A stretch of 51,084 nucleotides of DNA, taken from NCBI GenBank assembly GCA_023954375.1, contig JAMLIC010000061.1, forward strand, positions 1-51,084, written 5' to 3'. Shown here in pieces: positions 40,224 to 47,591 of this stretch (position 1 is its first letter; every line of letters begins with the position of its first letter). The notes under the pieces were generated by a model that was not told the origin of the DNA, searched no databases, and saw nothing but the letters and a program-made list of their open reading frames with translations. The stretch comes from Planctomycetota bacterium. Lineage in GTDB: Bacteria; Planctomycetota; J058. Made by a program: the position numbers and the translations under genes.

Positions 40224-41030
40224 CTACCGGCGGGTGTAGACGATCTCCATGATCTTCATCTCGGGGCCGTCGCCCATGGCGCGCCACATCGTGAACACGT
40301 GGCGGTCGGCCGAGACGAGCTTCAGCTGGTCGCGGAGCTTGATCGTGACGCCCTCGGCCCCGACCTGCTCGCAGCGGAACGTGAACACCTTGCCGCAGGG
40401 GCTGACCTCGCCCTCCGAGAGCGAGATCCCGGTCGAGTAGGAGTCGAGCCAGGCGCCGACGTACTTGCCCTTCGCGTTGTCGAAGCCGGTGAAGCCGTGG
40501 CCCTCGAAGGGGGTGTTGACGCCCGGCATGACGCCGAAGAAGCGCTGCTCGACGAAGCGGCCGCCGAGGACCCAGCTGTTGACGCTGGTGCCCTGCGACG
40601 TCTGCGGCGCCTCGCCCGGCTTCGTCCAGAAGGTGCAGGCGGCGCTCCAGCTGCCGATCATCGTATCGAGCTTGCGGTGCGCCTCGCCGGGACGGCCGGC
40701 CGTGGCGCAGTCGTCCGCGCTCGTGTCGCAGCTCGCCTTGGCCTGGGTGTCACAGCCGGCCTTGGCCGCCGTGTCGCAGCCCGCCTTGGCCTGGGTGTCG
40801 CAGCCGGCCTTGGCCTGCTCGTCGCACGCCTGCTTCACGGTCTCGCCGCAGCCGGCCTTGGGGGCCGAGTCGCAGCCGGCCTTGGGGGCCGAGTCGCAGC
40901 CGCCCTGGGCCTGAGCCTGGGGGGCCTTCTTCTGGGCGCCGGCGTCCTGGGCGACGGTCGACGCGGGGACGAGCAGGGCGGCGCCGAGCAGGGCGCCGCT
41001 GACGAAGGTCGCGATCTCACGACGGGTCAT
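40224..41030 (-). CDS. Exported DUF1579-type protein with cysteine-octad repeats
   Basis: 268 residues. The start at 41030 (MTRREIATFVSGALLGAALL) with AGGAGA upstream gives a signal peptide with cleavage near VAQ-DA (about residue 28); its early TRREIATF is also slightly Tat-like. Residues 45-108 hold Cys at every eighth position (45, 53, 61, 69, 77, 85, 93, 101) plus Cys 108, in units like CDTQAKAG. Residues about 118-268 match the DUF1579 pattern (LDTMIGSWSAACTFW, SWVLGGRFVEQRF, GFTGFDNAKGKYVGAW). Role unknown; the Cys array may form disulfides or bind metal outside the cytoplasm. A minus-strand TAGGCT (41092 to 41087) is the likely -10. Confidence 0.85.
   Translation of the reverse strand: MTRREIATFVSGALLGAALLVPASTVAQDAGAQKKAPQAQAQGGCDSAPKAGCDSAPKAGCGETVKQACDEQAKAGCDTQAKAGCDTAAKAGCDTQAKASCDTSADDCATAGRPGEAHRKLDTMIGSWSAACTFWTKPGEAPQTSQGTSVNSWVLGGRFVEQRFFGVMPGVNTPFEGHGFTGFDNAKGKYVGAWLDSYSTGISLSEGEVSPCGKVFTFRCEQVGAEGVTIKLRDQLKLVSADRHVFTMWRAMGDGPEMKIMEIVYTRR
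40705..40898. repeat. 24-bp coding repeats, one cysteine per unit
   Basis: Eight Cys codons are spaced exactly 24 nt apart from 40728 to 40898 on the minus strand, plus one 21 nt further (40707-40709). Neighbouring units are near-identical (CDSAPKAG twice, CDTQAKAx three times), indicating slippage or recombination. Confidence 0.9.
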
Positions 41031-41086
41031 GGGGGGGTCTCCTGAGTGTTTCGGGGGGATCCGCGCGCACGGGCGCGAGGGCGAGG

Positions 41087-41092
41087 AGCCTA
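41087..41092 (-). promoter_or_regulatory. -10 hexamer TAGGCT of the DUF1579 gene
   Basis: Minus-strand TAGGCTCCTCGCCC lies 56 nt before the ATG at 41030. It matches the TAnnnT plus C/G-rich pattern and no -35 is evident. Confidence 0.4.
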
Positions 41093-41171
41093 CCCGACCC
41101 GTCACCGGATGGCCACCGACTTCGACCCGGGCTTGACCCGGCGCAAGCCCTCAGGGGCGCTCGACGTCAGG

Positions 41172-42824
41172 TCACCGCCGCACGTAGGTGTCGAGCCAGT
41201 CCCCCTCGGGGCGCGCCGCCGTCACGACCCGCACCCAGCCCGGCCCGAGGTCGAGCAGGCGCTCGCCCTGCCGCAGGGCGATCACCGTCGCCACGCCGTG
41301 CGCGTCGAGGTCCGCGGGCGCGACGTCCAGGCCGGCGCTGCCCGCGAACGGCACCTGGAGGCAGAAGCTCCACAGCTGCCCCTCCAGCCAGCCCAGCCCG
41401 ACGACGGCGAGGGGGCCGCGGCAGCCGGCGTCACGCAGGGCGCGGAGCCACGCCTCGCGGCCGCGCACCTCCGCCGCGGGGTTCTGGACGGCGCGCCGCG
41501 CGAGGAGGTCGGCGGGGACGACGCCGGACGACGCGCACACCAGGGCGGCGAGCGCCAGGCCGTGGCGCCGCGCCCGCCGCGCGTCGTCGCCGGCGGCCCA
41601 CCGCGCGGCCTCGAGGCACAGGCCGACCACGAGCAGCACGCCCAGCGGGAGGAGGAACGGGCGGACGTGCCGCTCCTCGACGTAGACGACGACGTAGCCG
41701 CCGAGGTAGACGGCGAAGGTCAGGGGCGCCCACCCGAGCCAGAGGAGCCGATCGCGCGGCAGACGCCGACGGCCGAGCCAGGCCGCGCCGGCGGCGAGCG
41801 CGAGCGCCGGGAGCGTGAGGCCGAGGAGGTCCCACCCGACCATGAAGTCGCGCGCCTTGCGGGCGTTGGCCTGGAGCACGCCCAGCCGGTGGTCCAGGTC
41901 GAGCGGGACGTCCGGGTAGGTGAGCACCTCGGGCGTCTCCCAGACCGACAGGTGGGGGGCCGGCGGCGTCCTCAGCCCCTCGAGCGGGTGGAACACCTGC
42001 CCCGGCGCCGTCCAGCGCCCGGTGGCGGCGAGGTTGATCCCGCCGACGGTGGACCAGGTCGGGCGCTCGTGGCGCCAGGAGAGCGCCGCGACCCAGGGCA
42101 GCGCGACGACGAGCAGCGCGCCGAGGGCGACGGCCCCGGTCCGCGCCGCGCGCCGGGCGCCCTCGCGGGGGTCGTCGGCCAGGGCGGCGCGGAGGGCCAG
42201 CGTGAGCGGGAGGTGGACGAGCACGAACGGCAGGGCGTAGGCCTTGGCCAGGTACGACACGCCGGCGAGGGCCCCCGTCGTCGCGGCCCTCGCCCGGCTC
42301 GAGCACAGGCGCGGGTCGAGGACGCCGACGGCGTAGTGGAGGAGGCAGGCGCCGACGGCGACGTCCGGCGTGGTCACCTCGGTGGCGAGGTCGGCCAGCC
42401 ACAGCGTGGCGGCGACGAGCGCCAGCGCGCGGGGCCCCGGCGCGAGGTCGAGGCGCCGGGCGAGGCGGTCGACCCCGAGCACGCCCACCGCGGCCCAGGC
42501 CAGGAGCGCGAGGCGCGCGGCGGCGAGCGGCTCGAGGCCCAGCGCCAGGAGCGGCGCCAGCGTCCACACGAACAGCGGGCTCCAGTAGCCCGAGATCGAG
42601 GCCCGGACGTCGCCGGCCACGAGGTGGGAGGCGAGCTGAAGGTAGCAGAACCCGTCGGGGTTGTGCTGGGCGCGGTTCCCCCAGGCCGCCGCGCCGCCGA
42701 GGAGCAGGAGGAGCGCGAGCGCCAGCGCGAGCGGCCAGCGGGTCGCCGGCGCAGGCGGCGCCGGAGCGGCGTCGCCGCCTGCCGCGCCGTCCGCGAGCGT
42801 CGCTCCTCCCCCCGCCTCGGTCAC
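41172..42824 (-). CDS. GT-C-fold glycosyltransferase-like membrane protein
   Basis: 550 residues. GTG start 6 nt after a TAAGGT hexamer. After a Pro/Ala/Gly-rich N-terminus, about 11 hydrophobic helices run to residue about 420, and a soluble domain of about 120 residues follows. The first extracytoplasmic loop NPDGFCYLQLASHLVAGD has the acidic-residue arrangement of polyprenyl-phosphate-sugar-dependent (ArnT/PMT-like) GT-C enzymes. VYVEERHVRPFLLPLG is also typical of this group. It probably transfers a sugar to an envelope acceptor; donor and acceptor are unknown. It follows an exported hypothetical gene after a 9-nt gap. Confidence 0.75.
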   Translation of the reverse strand: MTEAGGGATLADGAAGGDAAPAPPAPATRWPLALALALLLLLGGAAAWGNRAQHNPDGFCYLQLASHLVAGDVRASISGYWSPLFVWTLAPLLALGLEPLAAARLALLAWAAVGVLGVDRLARRLDLAPGPRALALVAATLWLADLATEVTTPDVAVGACLLHYAVGVLDPRLCSSRARAATTGALAGVSYLAKAYALPFVLVHLPLTLALRAALADDPREGARRAARTGAVALGALLVVALPWVAALSWRHERPTWSTVGGINLAATGRWTAPGQVFHPLEGLRTPPAPHLSVWETPEVLTYPDVPLDLDHRLGVLQANARKARDFMVGWDLLGLTLPALALAAGAAWLGRRRLPRDRLLWLGWAPLTFAVYLGGYVVVYVEERHVRPFLLPLGVLLVVGLCLEAARWAAGDDARRARRHGLALAALVCASSGVVPADLLARRAVQNPAAEVRGREAWLRALRDAGCRGPLAVVGLGWLEGQLWSFCLQVPFAGSAGLDVAPADLDAHGVATVIALRQGERLLDLGPGWVRVVTAARPEGDWLDTYVRR

Positions 42825-42830
42825 GCCGGC

Positions 42831-42836
42831 ACCTTA
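42831..42836 (-). promoter_or_regulatory. -10-like TAAGGT overlapping a stop codon
   Basis: On the minus strand the TAA stop of the upstream gene is the first half of TAAGGT. Six nt follow before the GTG at 42824, the spacing expected of a leaderless transcript. Confidence 0.35.
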
Positions 42837-43694
42837 CCGCGGCCCGTCGCCCTCCGGACGCGCGGGCTCCTCCTCGGCGGGCGGCGGGTCGTCCTGCCAG
42901 GTCGGCGCCAGGCGGTCGTGCTCCTCGGGCGAGATCCGCCGGCTCGCGGCCAGGTGCGTGACGACCCCGGCCGCGTTGACCGACGACTCGGTCTCGATCC
43001 CCACGAGCAGCCCCTCGGCGGACACCTGCACGCGCGTCGTCTCCCGCGCGCGGCCCTCGAACGTGCCGAAGGTCCGCAGGCCCTCGGCCTCGCCCAGCGG
43101 CCGCAGGACGAGCGGCCGGGTGACCTGCCCGAAGGGGTTCAGGTCGCGGAAGGCCCACGCCTCGGGCAGGCCCTGGTCGGCCAGCATGGGCAGGACGAAC
43201 GCGGCGACGATCTTCGGCAGGAGGCGGTCGTCCCACGGGTGCTCGACGGTCTTGCCCTGGTCGACCAGGCGCACGACGAGCGCCCCGTCGCGGACCTCCG
43301 CCTCGACGCGCTCGCCGGTGACCGCGACCATCGACCGCAGCCGGCCGTCGAGGCCGACGACGTAGCCGATGTCCACCTGCCCCGGCGCGCCCTCCGGCTT
43401 GACCTCCACGTCGAGGCGCAGGGCGTCGTCGTCCACGGCGATCCGGTAGGTCATCAGGAACCGCCGGTCGAACCGCGGCGCGCCCTCGTCGTCGCGGAAG
43501 TGGCGCGTCATGATGAACGGGTGCAGCCCGACGACGCGCTCGAGCGCCCCCGCCTCGCGCGCGCGGGCGACGACGCGGGCGAAGACGTCGGCGGCGGCAT
43601 CGGAGGAGACGGGGGCCACGTCCTGGGCCTGGGCGACCCCGGCCAGCGCCAGCCACGCGACCAGCGCCAGCGATCCCGAGCGAGCGAGCTCCAC
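42834..43694 (-). CDS. Exported hypothetical protein
   Basis: 286 residues. GTG start with GGAGGTG 7 nt upstream. Signal peptide ELARSGSLALVAWLALAGVAQA, cleavage about residue 23. The mature protein looks beta-rich (RFLMTYRIAVDDDALRLDVEV, VAVTGERVEAEVRDGALVVRLV), with an acidic/Pro C-terminus. The stop TAA overlaps a -10-like hexamer for the next gene. It may be an outer-membrane or periplasmic accessory to the adjacent GT-C-like proteins. No family recognised. Confidence 0.72.
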   Translation of the reverse strand: MELARSGSLALVAWLALAGVAQAQDVAPVSSDAAADVFARVVARAREAGALERVVGLHPFIMTRHFRDDEGAPRFDRRFLMTYRIAVDDDALRLDVEVKPEGAPGQVDIGYVVGLDGRLRSMVAVTGERVEAEVRDGALVVRLVDQGKTVEHPWDDRLLPKIVAAFVLPMLADQGLPEAWAFRDLNPFGQVTRPLVLRPLGEAEGLRTFGTFEGRARETTRVQVSAEGLLVGIETESSVNAAGVVTHLAASRRISPEEHDRLAPTWQDDPPPAEEEPARPEGDGPR

Positions 43695-43712
43695 GCGTCC
43701 ACCTCCGCCCGG

Positions 43713-43718
43713 AGCTTA
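43713..43718 (-). promoter_or_regulatory. -10-like TAAGCT overlapping a stop codon
   Basis: The TAA stop of the minus-strand GT-C gene (43716-43718) starts TAAGCT, which lies 18 nt before the next GTG (43694). A Shine-Dalgarno sequence follows, so this would be a short-leader promoter. Confidence 0.4.
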
Positions 43719-45026
43719 GCGCGCGGGCGGCCGGGCGAGCACGGCCGGGCGCCCGGTCACGAGGGCGTAGGACCAGGGGTCGTCGAGGGCCGGCGCGCCC
43801 TCGCGGGCGACCACCTCCGGCGCCGGCCCCGGCCCTCGCCCGCGCGCCTCACGCCCCGCCGCGTGGCCGAGGACGAGCACCAGCGACGCCGCCGCCGCGG
43901 CCAGCGGCCCCCGCCGCCCCGGCCACAGCCGCCGCCGCCACGCCTCGGCCTCGACGAGCGCGACCGGGGCCAGGAGCGCCAGCGGCGCGATCGTGAACCG
44001 GTGCGGGTCGCGCGTCGACCACACGCCCGCCGTGGCCAGGACGAAGGCCGCGGCCCAGGCCAGCAGCCAGCGCTCGTCGGCCCCGCGCCCCCGGCGGACC
44101 AGCGCCAGCAGCGCCAGCGGGAGCACGAACCAGGCGTTCTTGGGCAGGAGGAGGTGCTCGAGCTGCCCGGCCAGGTTGCCGCCGACCGCGGCGAGCACGC
44201 TCCCGAGCGTCGGCGCCGCGGGCGCCGCCCCGGCGCCCATGGCGTCCTCGAAGCGCGCCACCTCGAGCAGGAAGAGCTGCGGCGCGACGACGCCCGTCGC
44301 GGCGATCCCTGCCGCGTTCACCGCCAAGAGCGCCCCGCCGAGCGCCAGCGCCTCGCTCCACCGACCCGGCTCTCGCCGCGCCCGCGCGACCGCGCGCGCG
44401 AGGAGGAGCGGCGCGACCACCCACGCCTCGGGCCGGGCGAAGCGCGCGAGGCCGCCGACGAGCCCCGCGAGCGCGGCCCGGCCCGGGCCGCCGCGGTCGA
44501 GCGCCAGGTCCAGCCGCGCCGCGCCGAGGACCAGGAGCAGGCCCAGCGGCTCGGCCCACAGGTGGACCGACGCCCGGACGAGCGACGGCGCCCAGGCGAC
44601 GACCAGCCCGGCGCCCGCCGCGGCGACCACCAGCCCGCCCGCCCCGAACCCACGCGCCCGCGCCAGCGCCGCGGCCACGCTCGCCACAAGGGGCGCGCAC
44701 AGGGCCGCCAGGCCGACGCCGAGGAGCTGCAGCCGCGGGTCGGGCCAGCCCGTCGCGCCGATGCCCAGCCGCACGGGCGCCGACAACAGCCACGGGTAGA
44801 GCGGCGCCCGCTCCGGGTAGGCGTCGTGCACGGCCGGGCCGCCGTCGACGTCGCGCACGCGGATCGGCAGGGTGAAGCCCTCGCCGCGCGCGAGCGAGCG
44901 CGCGATCAGGAGGTGCTCCGCCGCGTCGTTGCTCGGGTGATACCCGCGCAGGGCCGGCTCGACGCGCGGCGCGACCGCCGCGAGCAGGAGCAGCCCGACG
45001 AGCGCCGCCCGGGTCTTCGCGCTCAC
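43716..45026 (-). CDS. GT-C-fold glycosyltransferase-like membrane protein
   Basis: 436 residues. GTG start overlapping the stop of the upstream amidohydrolase gene (GTGA). About ten hydrophobic segments. After the first helix, the loop YHPSNDAAEHLLIARSLARGEG with DAYPERAPLYPWLLS has the Asp and aromatic/Pro features of the ArnT/GT39-like family. A second loop FEDAMGAGAAPAAPTLG is Ala/Pro-rich. The C-terminus is a short soluble tail (about 50 residues). It likely uses a lipid-linked sugar on the outer face of the inner membrane. Coupling to a Tat-exported hydrolase suggests a shared envelope role. Confidence 0.77.
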   Translation of the reverse strand: MSAKTRAALVGLLLLAAVAPRVEPALRGYHPSNDAAEHLLIARSLARGEGFTLPIRVRDVDGGPAVHDAYPERAPLYPWLLSAPVRLGIGATGWPDPRLQLLGVGLAALCAPLVASVAAALARARGFGAGGLVVAAAGAGLVVAWAPSLVRASVHLWAEPLGLLLVLGAARLDLALDRGGPGRAALAGLVGGLARFARPEAWVVAPLLLARAVARARREPGRWSEALALGGALLAVNAAGIAATGVVAPQLFLLEVARFEDAMGAGAAPAAPTLGSVLAAVGGNLAGQLEHLLLPKNAWFVLPLALLALVRRGRGADERWLLAWAAAFVLATAGVWSTRDPHRFTIAPLALLAPVALVEAEAWRRRLWPGRRGPLAAAAASLVLVLGHAAGREARGRGPGPAPEVVAREGAPALDDPWSYALVTGRPAVLARPPAR

Positions 45027-46303
45027 GCCCCGAGCACGCGCGCCGTCTCGAACACGGCATCGGCGAACCGGTGCACGATGCCGTCCGGCCGCACGCGCCG
45101 GAGCCGCCGCTTGAGCACGAAGTCGAACGTCAGCGGGTTGTAGGCGAAGAGCTCGTTGATCGCCGGCCGCTCGGCCGCGTCGAGCAGCCCCTGCTCGACG
45201 AGCAGGCCCGTGCGGATCAGGGGGTCGATCGCCGGCAGCGGGTAGTCCGACCCGTTGAGCAGGCGCCCGTGGACCTCCGGGCTCCCGAGCACGTCGGGCA
45301 AGGCCACGCCGCAGCGGTTGAACTGCGTCATGGCCGACACGTCCCCGAACAGCCGCCCGCTCCAGCGCTCCTCGGCCAGGAGCCGCCGGAAGAGCTGGTA
45401 GCACGACACCTTCGGCCGGTTGCCCGCGGCGTCCGCCGGCGCGTCCAGGTCCTCGCACGACCCCAGGCTGGCGCAGTGGGCCACGATCACCGTCACCCCG
45501 CGCTCGAGCGCCCGCCGCAGGCGGAGGGGGTTGCCCAGCTCCTGCGCCTCCTCCGCGTGCACCGCCTGCTCCTCGCCGGCGTGCGTGAGGAGCGGCATGC
45601 CCAGCGCCGCCAGCCGCTCGTAGAACGCGTCGCACCGCGGGTCGGCCGGGTCCATCCCCATGGCGTTCGGCAGCCACTTGCACAGCCGCGCCCCGCGCTC
45701 CTTGCACCGGGTCAGCTCGTCCAGCGCGTCGGCGCGGTAGGGGTGGACCGAGCAGCCGGGCAGGAACAGGTCGGGGTGCTGCTCGGCGAGCCCAAGCACG
45801 TAGTCGTTGGGCGTGTGGAACTCCGTCCGCGCCAGGTCCTCGGTCCCGTCCGGCCGGAAGTGCCTGTCGAACGGCAGGAGCACCGCCCGCACCCGCGGGG
45901 TCTGGTGCGTGACCAGGTCGACCAGGCGCTCGACGAACAGCGCGTCGGCCCGCGCGTCGTCGTGCACGCCTGCGGCGCCCTTGTAGATGCGCGTCTTCAG
46001 CTTTCGCAGCGGCGAGAGGTAGCTCTGGCTGTCGGGGTGCACGAAGCACCCCGTCCCGCCCACGCCCAGGCCGATCACGTGGCAGTGGACGTCGAGCACC
46101 TTCGCCGGGTCGAGCCCCGCCCAGGCCTCGCGGATCAGGGCGAGGGCGGCGTCGCTGAGGGTCAGGTCGCCCAGGCGCGGCGGGGGCGAGATCACGGCCA
46201 GGGGGTAGCCGGCCCCGCCGAGCGCCAGGCAGCCCGCCGTCATGGCGAGGAAGCGGCGGCGGGTGACGAGCGGGCGCGGGGCAGCGGGCAGATCGTTGCT
46301 CAC
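45023..46303 (-). CDS. Tat-exported amidohydrolase-type metal hydrolase
   Basis: 426 residues. GTG start; the N-terminus carries a twin-arginine signal TRRRFLAMTAGCLALGG (about 15-31), predicting export in folded, metal-loaded form. VLDVHCHVIG (about 70) supplies the first metal-binding HxH of the amidohydrolase_2 group. SVHPYRADALDEL, CKWLPNAMGMDP, PLLTHAGEE, VIVAHCASLGS and LLNGSDYPLPAIDP match later metal and catalytic strands (Lys, His, His, Asp). Substrate unknown. It leads an operon with the GT-C-like gene downstream. Confidence 0.85.
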   Translation of the reverse strand: MSNDLPAAPRPLVTRRRFLAMTAGCLALGGAGYPLAVISPPPRLGDLTLSDAALALIREAWAGLDPAKVLDVHCHVIGLGVGGTGCFVHPDSQSYLSPLRKLKTRIYKGAAGVHDDARADALFVERLVDLVTHQTPRVRAVLLPFDRHFRPDGTEDLARTEFHTPNDYVLGLAEQHPDLFLPGCSVHPYRADALDELTRCKERGARLCKWLPNAMGMDPADPRCDAFYERLAALGMPLLTHAGEEQAVHAEEAQELGNPLRLRRALERGVTVIVAHCASLGSCEDLDAPADAAGNRPKVSCYQLFRRLLAEERWSGRLFGDVSAMTQFNRCGVALPDVLGSPEVHGRLLNGSDYPLPAIDPLIRTGLLVEQGLLDAAERPAINELFAYNPLTFDFVLKRRLRRVRPDGIVHRFADAVFETARVLGA

Positions 46304-46337
46304 GGGCCGCAGTGTAGCCCGCGCTCGGCCAGGATCC

Positions 46338-46904
46338 CTACGGGAGCGCCGGGCTCACGGCGGGCTGTTGGGGGACGATGTAGATGTTCCCGCCAGTCGT
46401 CTTGCGGAGGTTGTACCCGAGGGCGGCGCCTCCAGCGGCGATGGCTCCGATCACGAGCACCGAGCCGCCCACGAGGAGCAGCGTCCCCGCCGTGACCGTG
46501 ACCCCCTCGACCCTCTGCAGGTCCGCGAGGGGGATCTCCTCGCCTGCGAGCTGGTCGACCCTCGCCATGATCCGCAGGTCGCGCACTGGCTTCTCTGCCG
46601 TGACCACGAGCCTGCTGACGAGCTGCCCCACGACGATCCGGTACTCGCCCGGCGAGAGCGTCGGGAGGTTGAATCGCCCGTCCTGCCCCGTGGTCGTCTC
46701 CGCGACGAGCTTCCCGGTGCCGGCGTCGATGACCCGCACCACGCGCTGCGCGAACGGAGTCTTACCGTCGAGCGCGACGAGCATCCCGGAGACCTGCTCC
46801 GTCGTCACTGGGGCGGGACCCGCGTCCTGAGCCCAGGCCACGATCGGCTGGTTGAACACTGCAACGACCGCACAGAGAAGTGCGCCGACGGAACGCTGTC
46901 GCAT
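46338..46904 (-). CDS. Exported Ig-like (carboxypeptidase-regulatory-like) protein with C-terminal TM
   Basis: 188 residues. Signal peptide RQRSVGALLCAVVAVFNQ, cleavage near AWA-QD (about residue 26). Residues about 35-115 form a carboxypeptidase-regulatory-like beta-sandwich: VSGMLVALDGKTPFAQRVVRV, TGQDGRFNLPTLSPGEYRI. A Val/Gly/Ala-rich helix (about 133-162) is a membrane anchor, then GYNLRK and a short Pro-rich tail ending VSPALP. It is paralogous to the next gene upstream. The group lies beside a BY-kinase and an O-antigen-ligase-like gene, suggesting an exopolysaccharide secretion or anchoring role. Confidence 0.78.
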   Translation of the reverse strand: MRQRSVGALLCAVVAVFNQPIVAWAQDAGPAPVTTEQVSGMLVALDGKTPFAQRVVRVIDAGTGKLVAETTTGQDGRFNLPTLSPGEYRIVVGQLVSRLVVTAEKPVRDLRIMARVDQLAGEEIPLADLQRVEGVTVTAGTLLLVGGSVLVIGAIAAGGAALGYNLRKTTGGNIYIVPQQPAVSPALP

Positions 46905-46977
46905 TCAGGTTTCCCCCCCCGGGAAGTTCTCTCCTTGTAACACCCCGCCTCGCCCCCAGCAACTGGCTCCCCCCTCC

Positions 46978-47526
46978 TCATGGGGTGGCTGGACTGACGG
47001 GAAAGAGGCGAACGCGAGATCGGCTTCGGTCGCGAGCGTTGTAACCGGCCACCGCGGCGCCAGTTCCGACCCCCAGCAGCAGCACGGACCAGCCGGCGAT
47101 GAGCAGCAGCGTGTTGGGTGATCCACTCACGCGGAGGAGCCCATCCGCCATGGGAATGGGTGCCTCTTCGGCGAGCAAGGTTCGGGGCGCGACGACGGAG
47201 AGTTCGTTGCACCCGCCGCTCGACCGCACCTCGAGCAGGGCCCGAACCCCGTTGACGAGCAGCCAATAACGCCCCGGCTCGAGGGGACCCACCCGGAACG
47301 CCCCGTCTTCGTCCGTGGTCACCAGGGTGACGGTGCGTCCCTCAGGGTCCACCAGTCGGACCTGCCGGCCAGGCTGTGGCTGGCTGTGCTCGACATCGAC
47401 GACCCGACCGGTCCAGCCTTGGCTGCTCATGCCCGGCGCCGACTCGGCGCGAGCGACCGGGCCGGACCACATGAGGCTGAGGGCGACGACGAGCACGAGG
47501 CAGCGGCGACGGCGGAGCTCGCTCAC
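46978..47526 (-). CDS. Exported Ig-like protein with C-terminal TM (paralogue)
   Basis: 182 residues. GTG start with TAGGAGG 8 nt upstream. Signal peptide with basic ELRRRRC and hydrophobic LVLVVALSLMW, cleavage near ARA-ES (about residue 27). The beta-sandwich (about 35-105) includes TGRVVDVEHSQPQPGRQVRLV and TDEDGAFRVGPLEPGRYWLL. A helix LLLIAGWSVLLLGVGTGAAV (about 140-160) is followed by AGYNARDRSR and a tail ending VSPATP. The same order and tail as the neighbouring paralogue indicate tandem duplication. Probably anchored in the inner membrane with the Ig-like part outside. Confidence 0.76.
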   Translation of the reverse strand: MSELRRRRCLVLVVALSLMWSGPVARAESAPGMSSQGWTGRVVDVEHSQPQPGRQVRLVDPEGRTVTLVTTDEDGAFRVGPLEPGRYWLLVNGVRALLEVRSSGGCNELSVVAPRTLLAEEAPIPMADGLLRVSGSPNTLLLIAGWSVLLLGVGTGAAVAGYNARDRSRSRVRLFPVSPATP

Positions 47527-47591
47527 GGGGCTGCCTCCTACCCTGATCTACCACGTGAGCACCAGCTGGGCAAACCCGGCTCAGCGGCCGA

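Noticed and set aside
40705..40898. CRISPR-like array in the regularly spaced 24-bp units
   Set aside because: The units are coding, contiguous and in frame, with no spacers; they encode the Cys octad.
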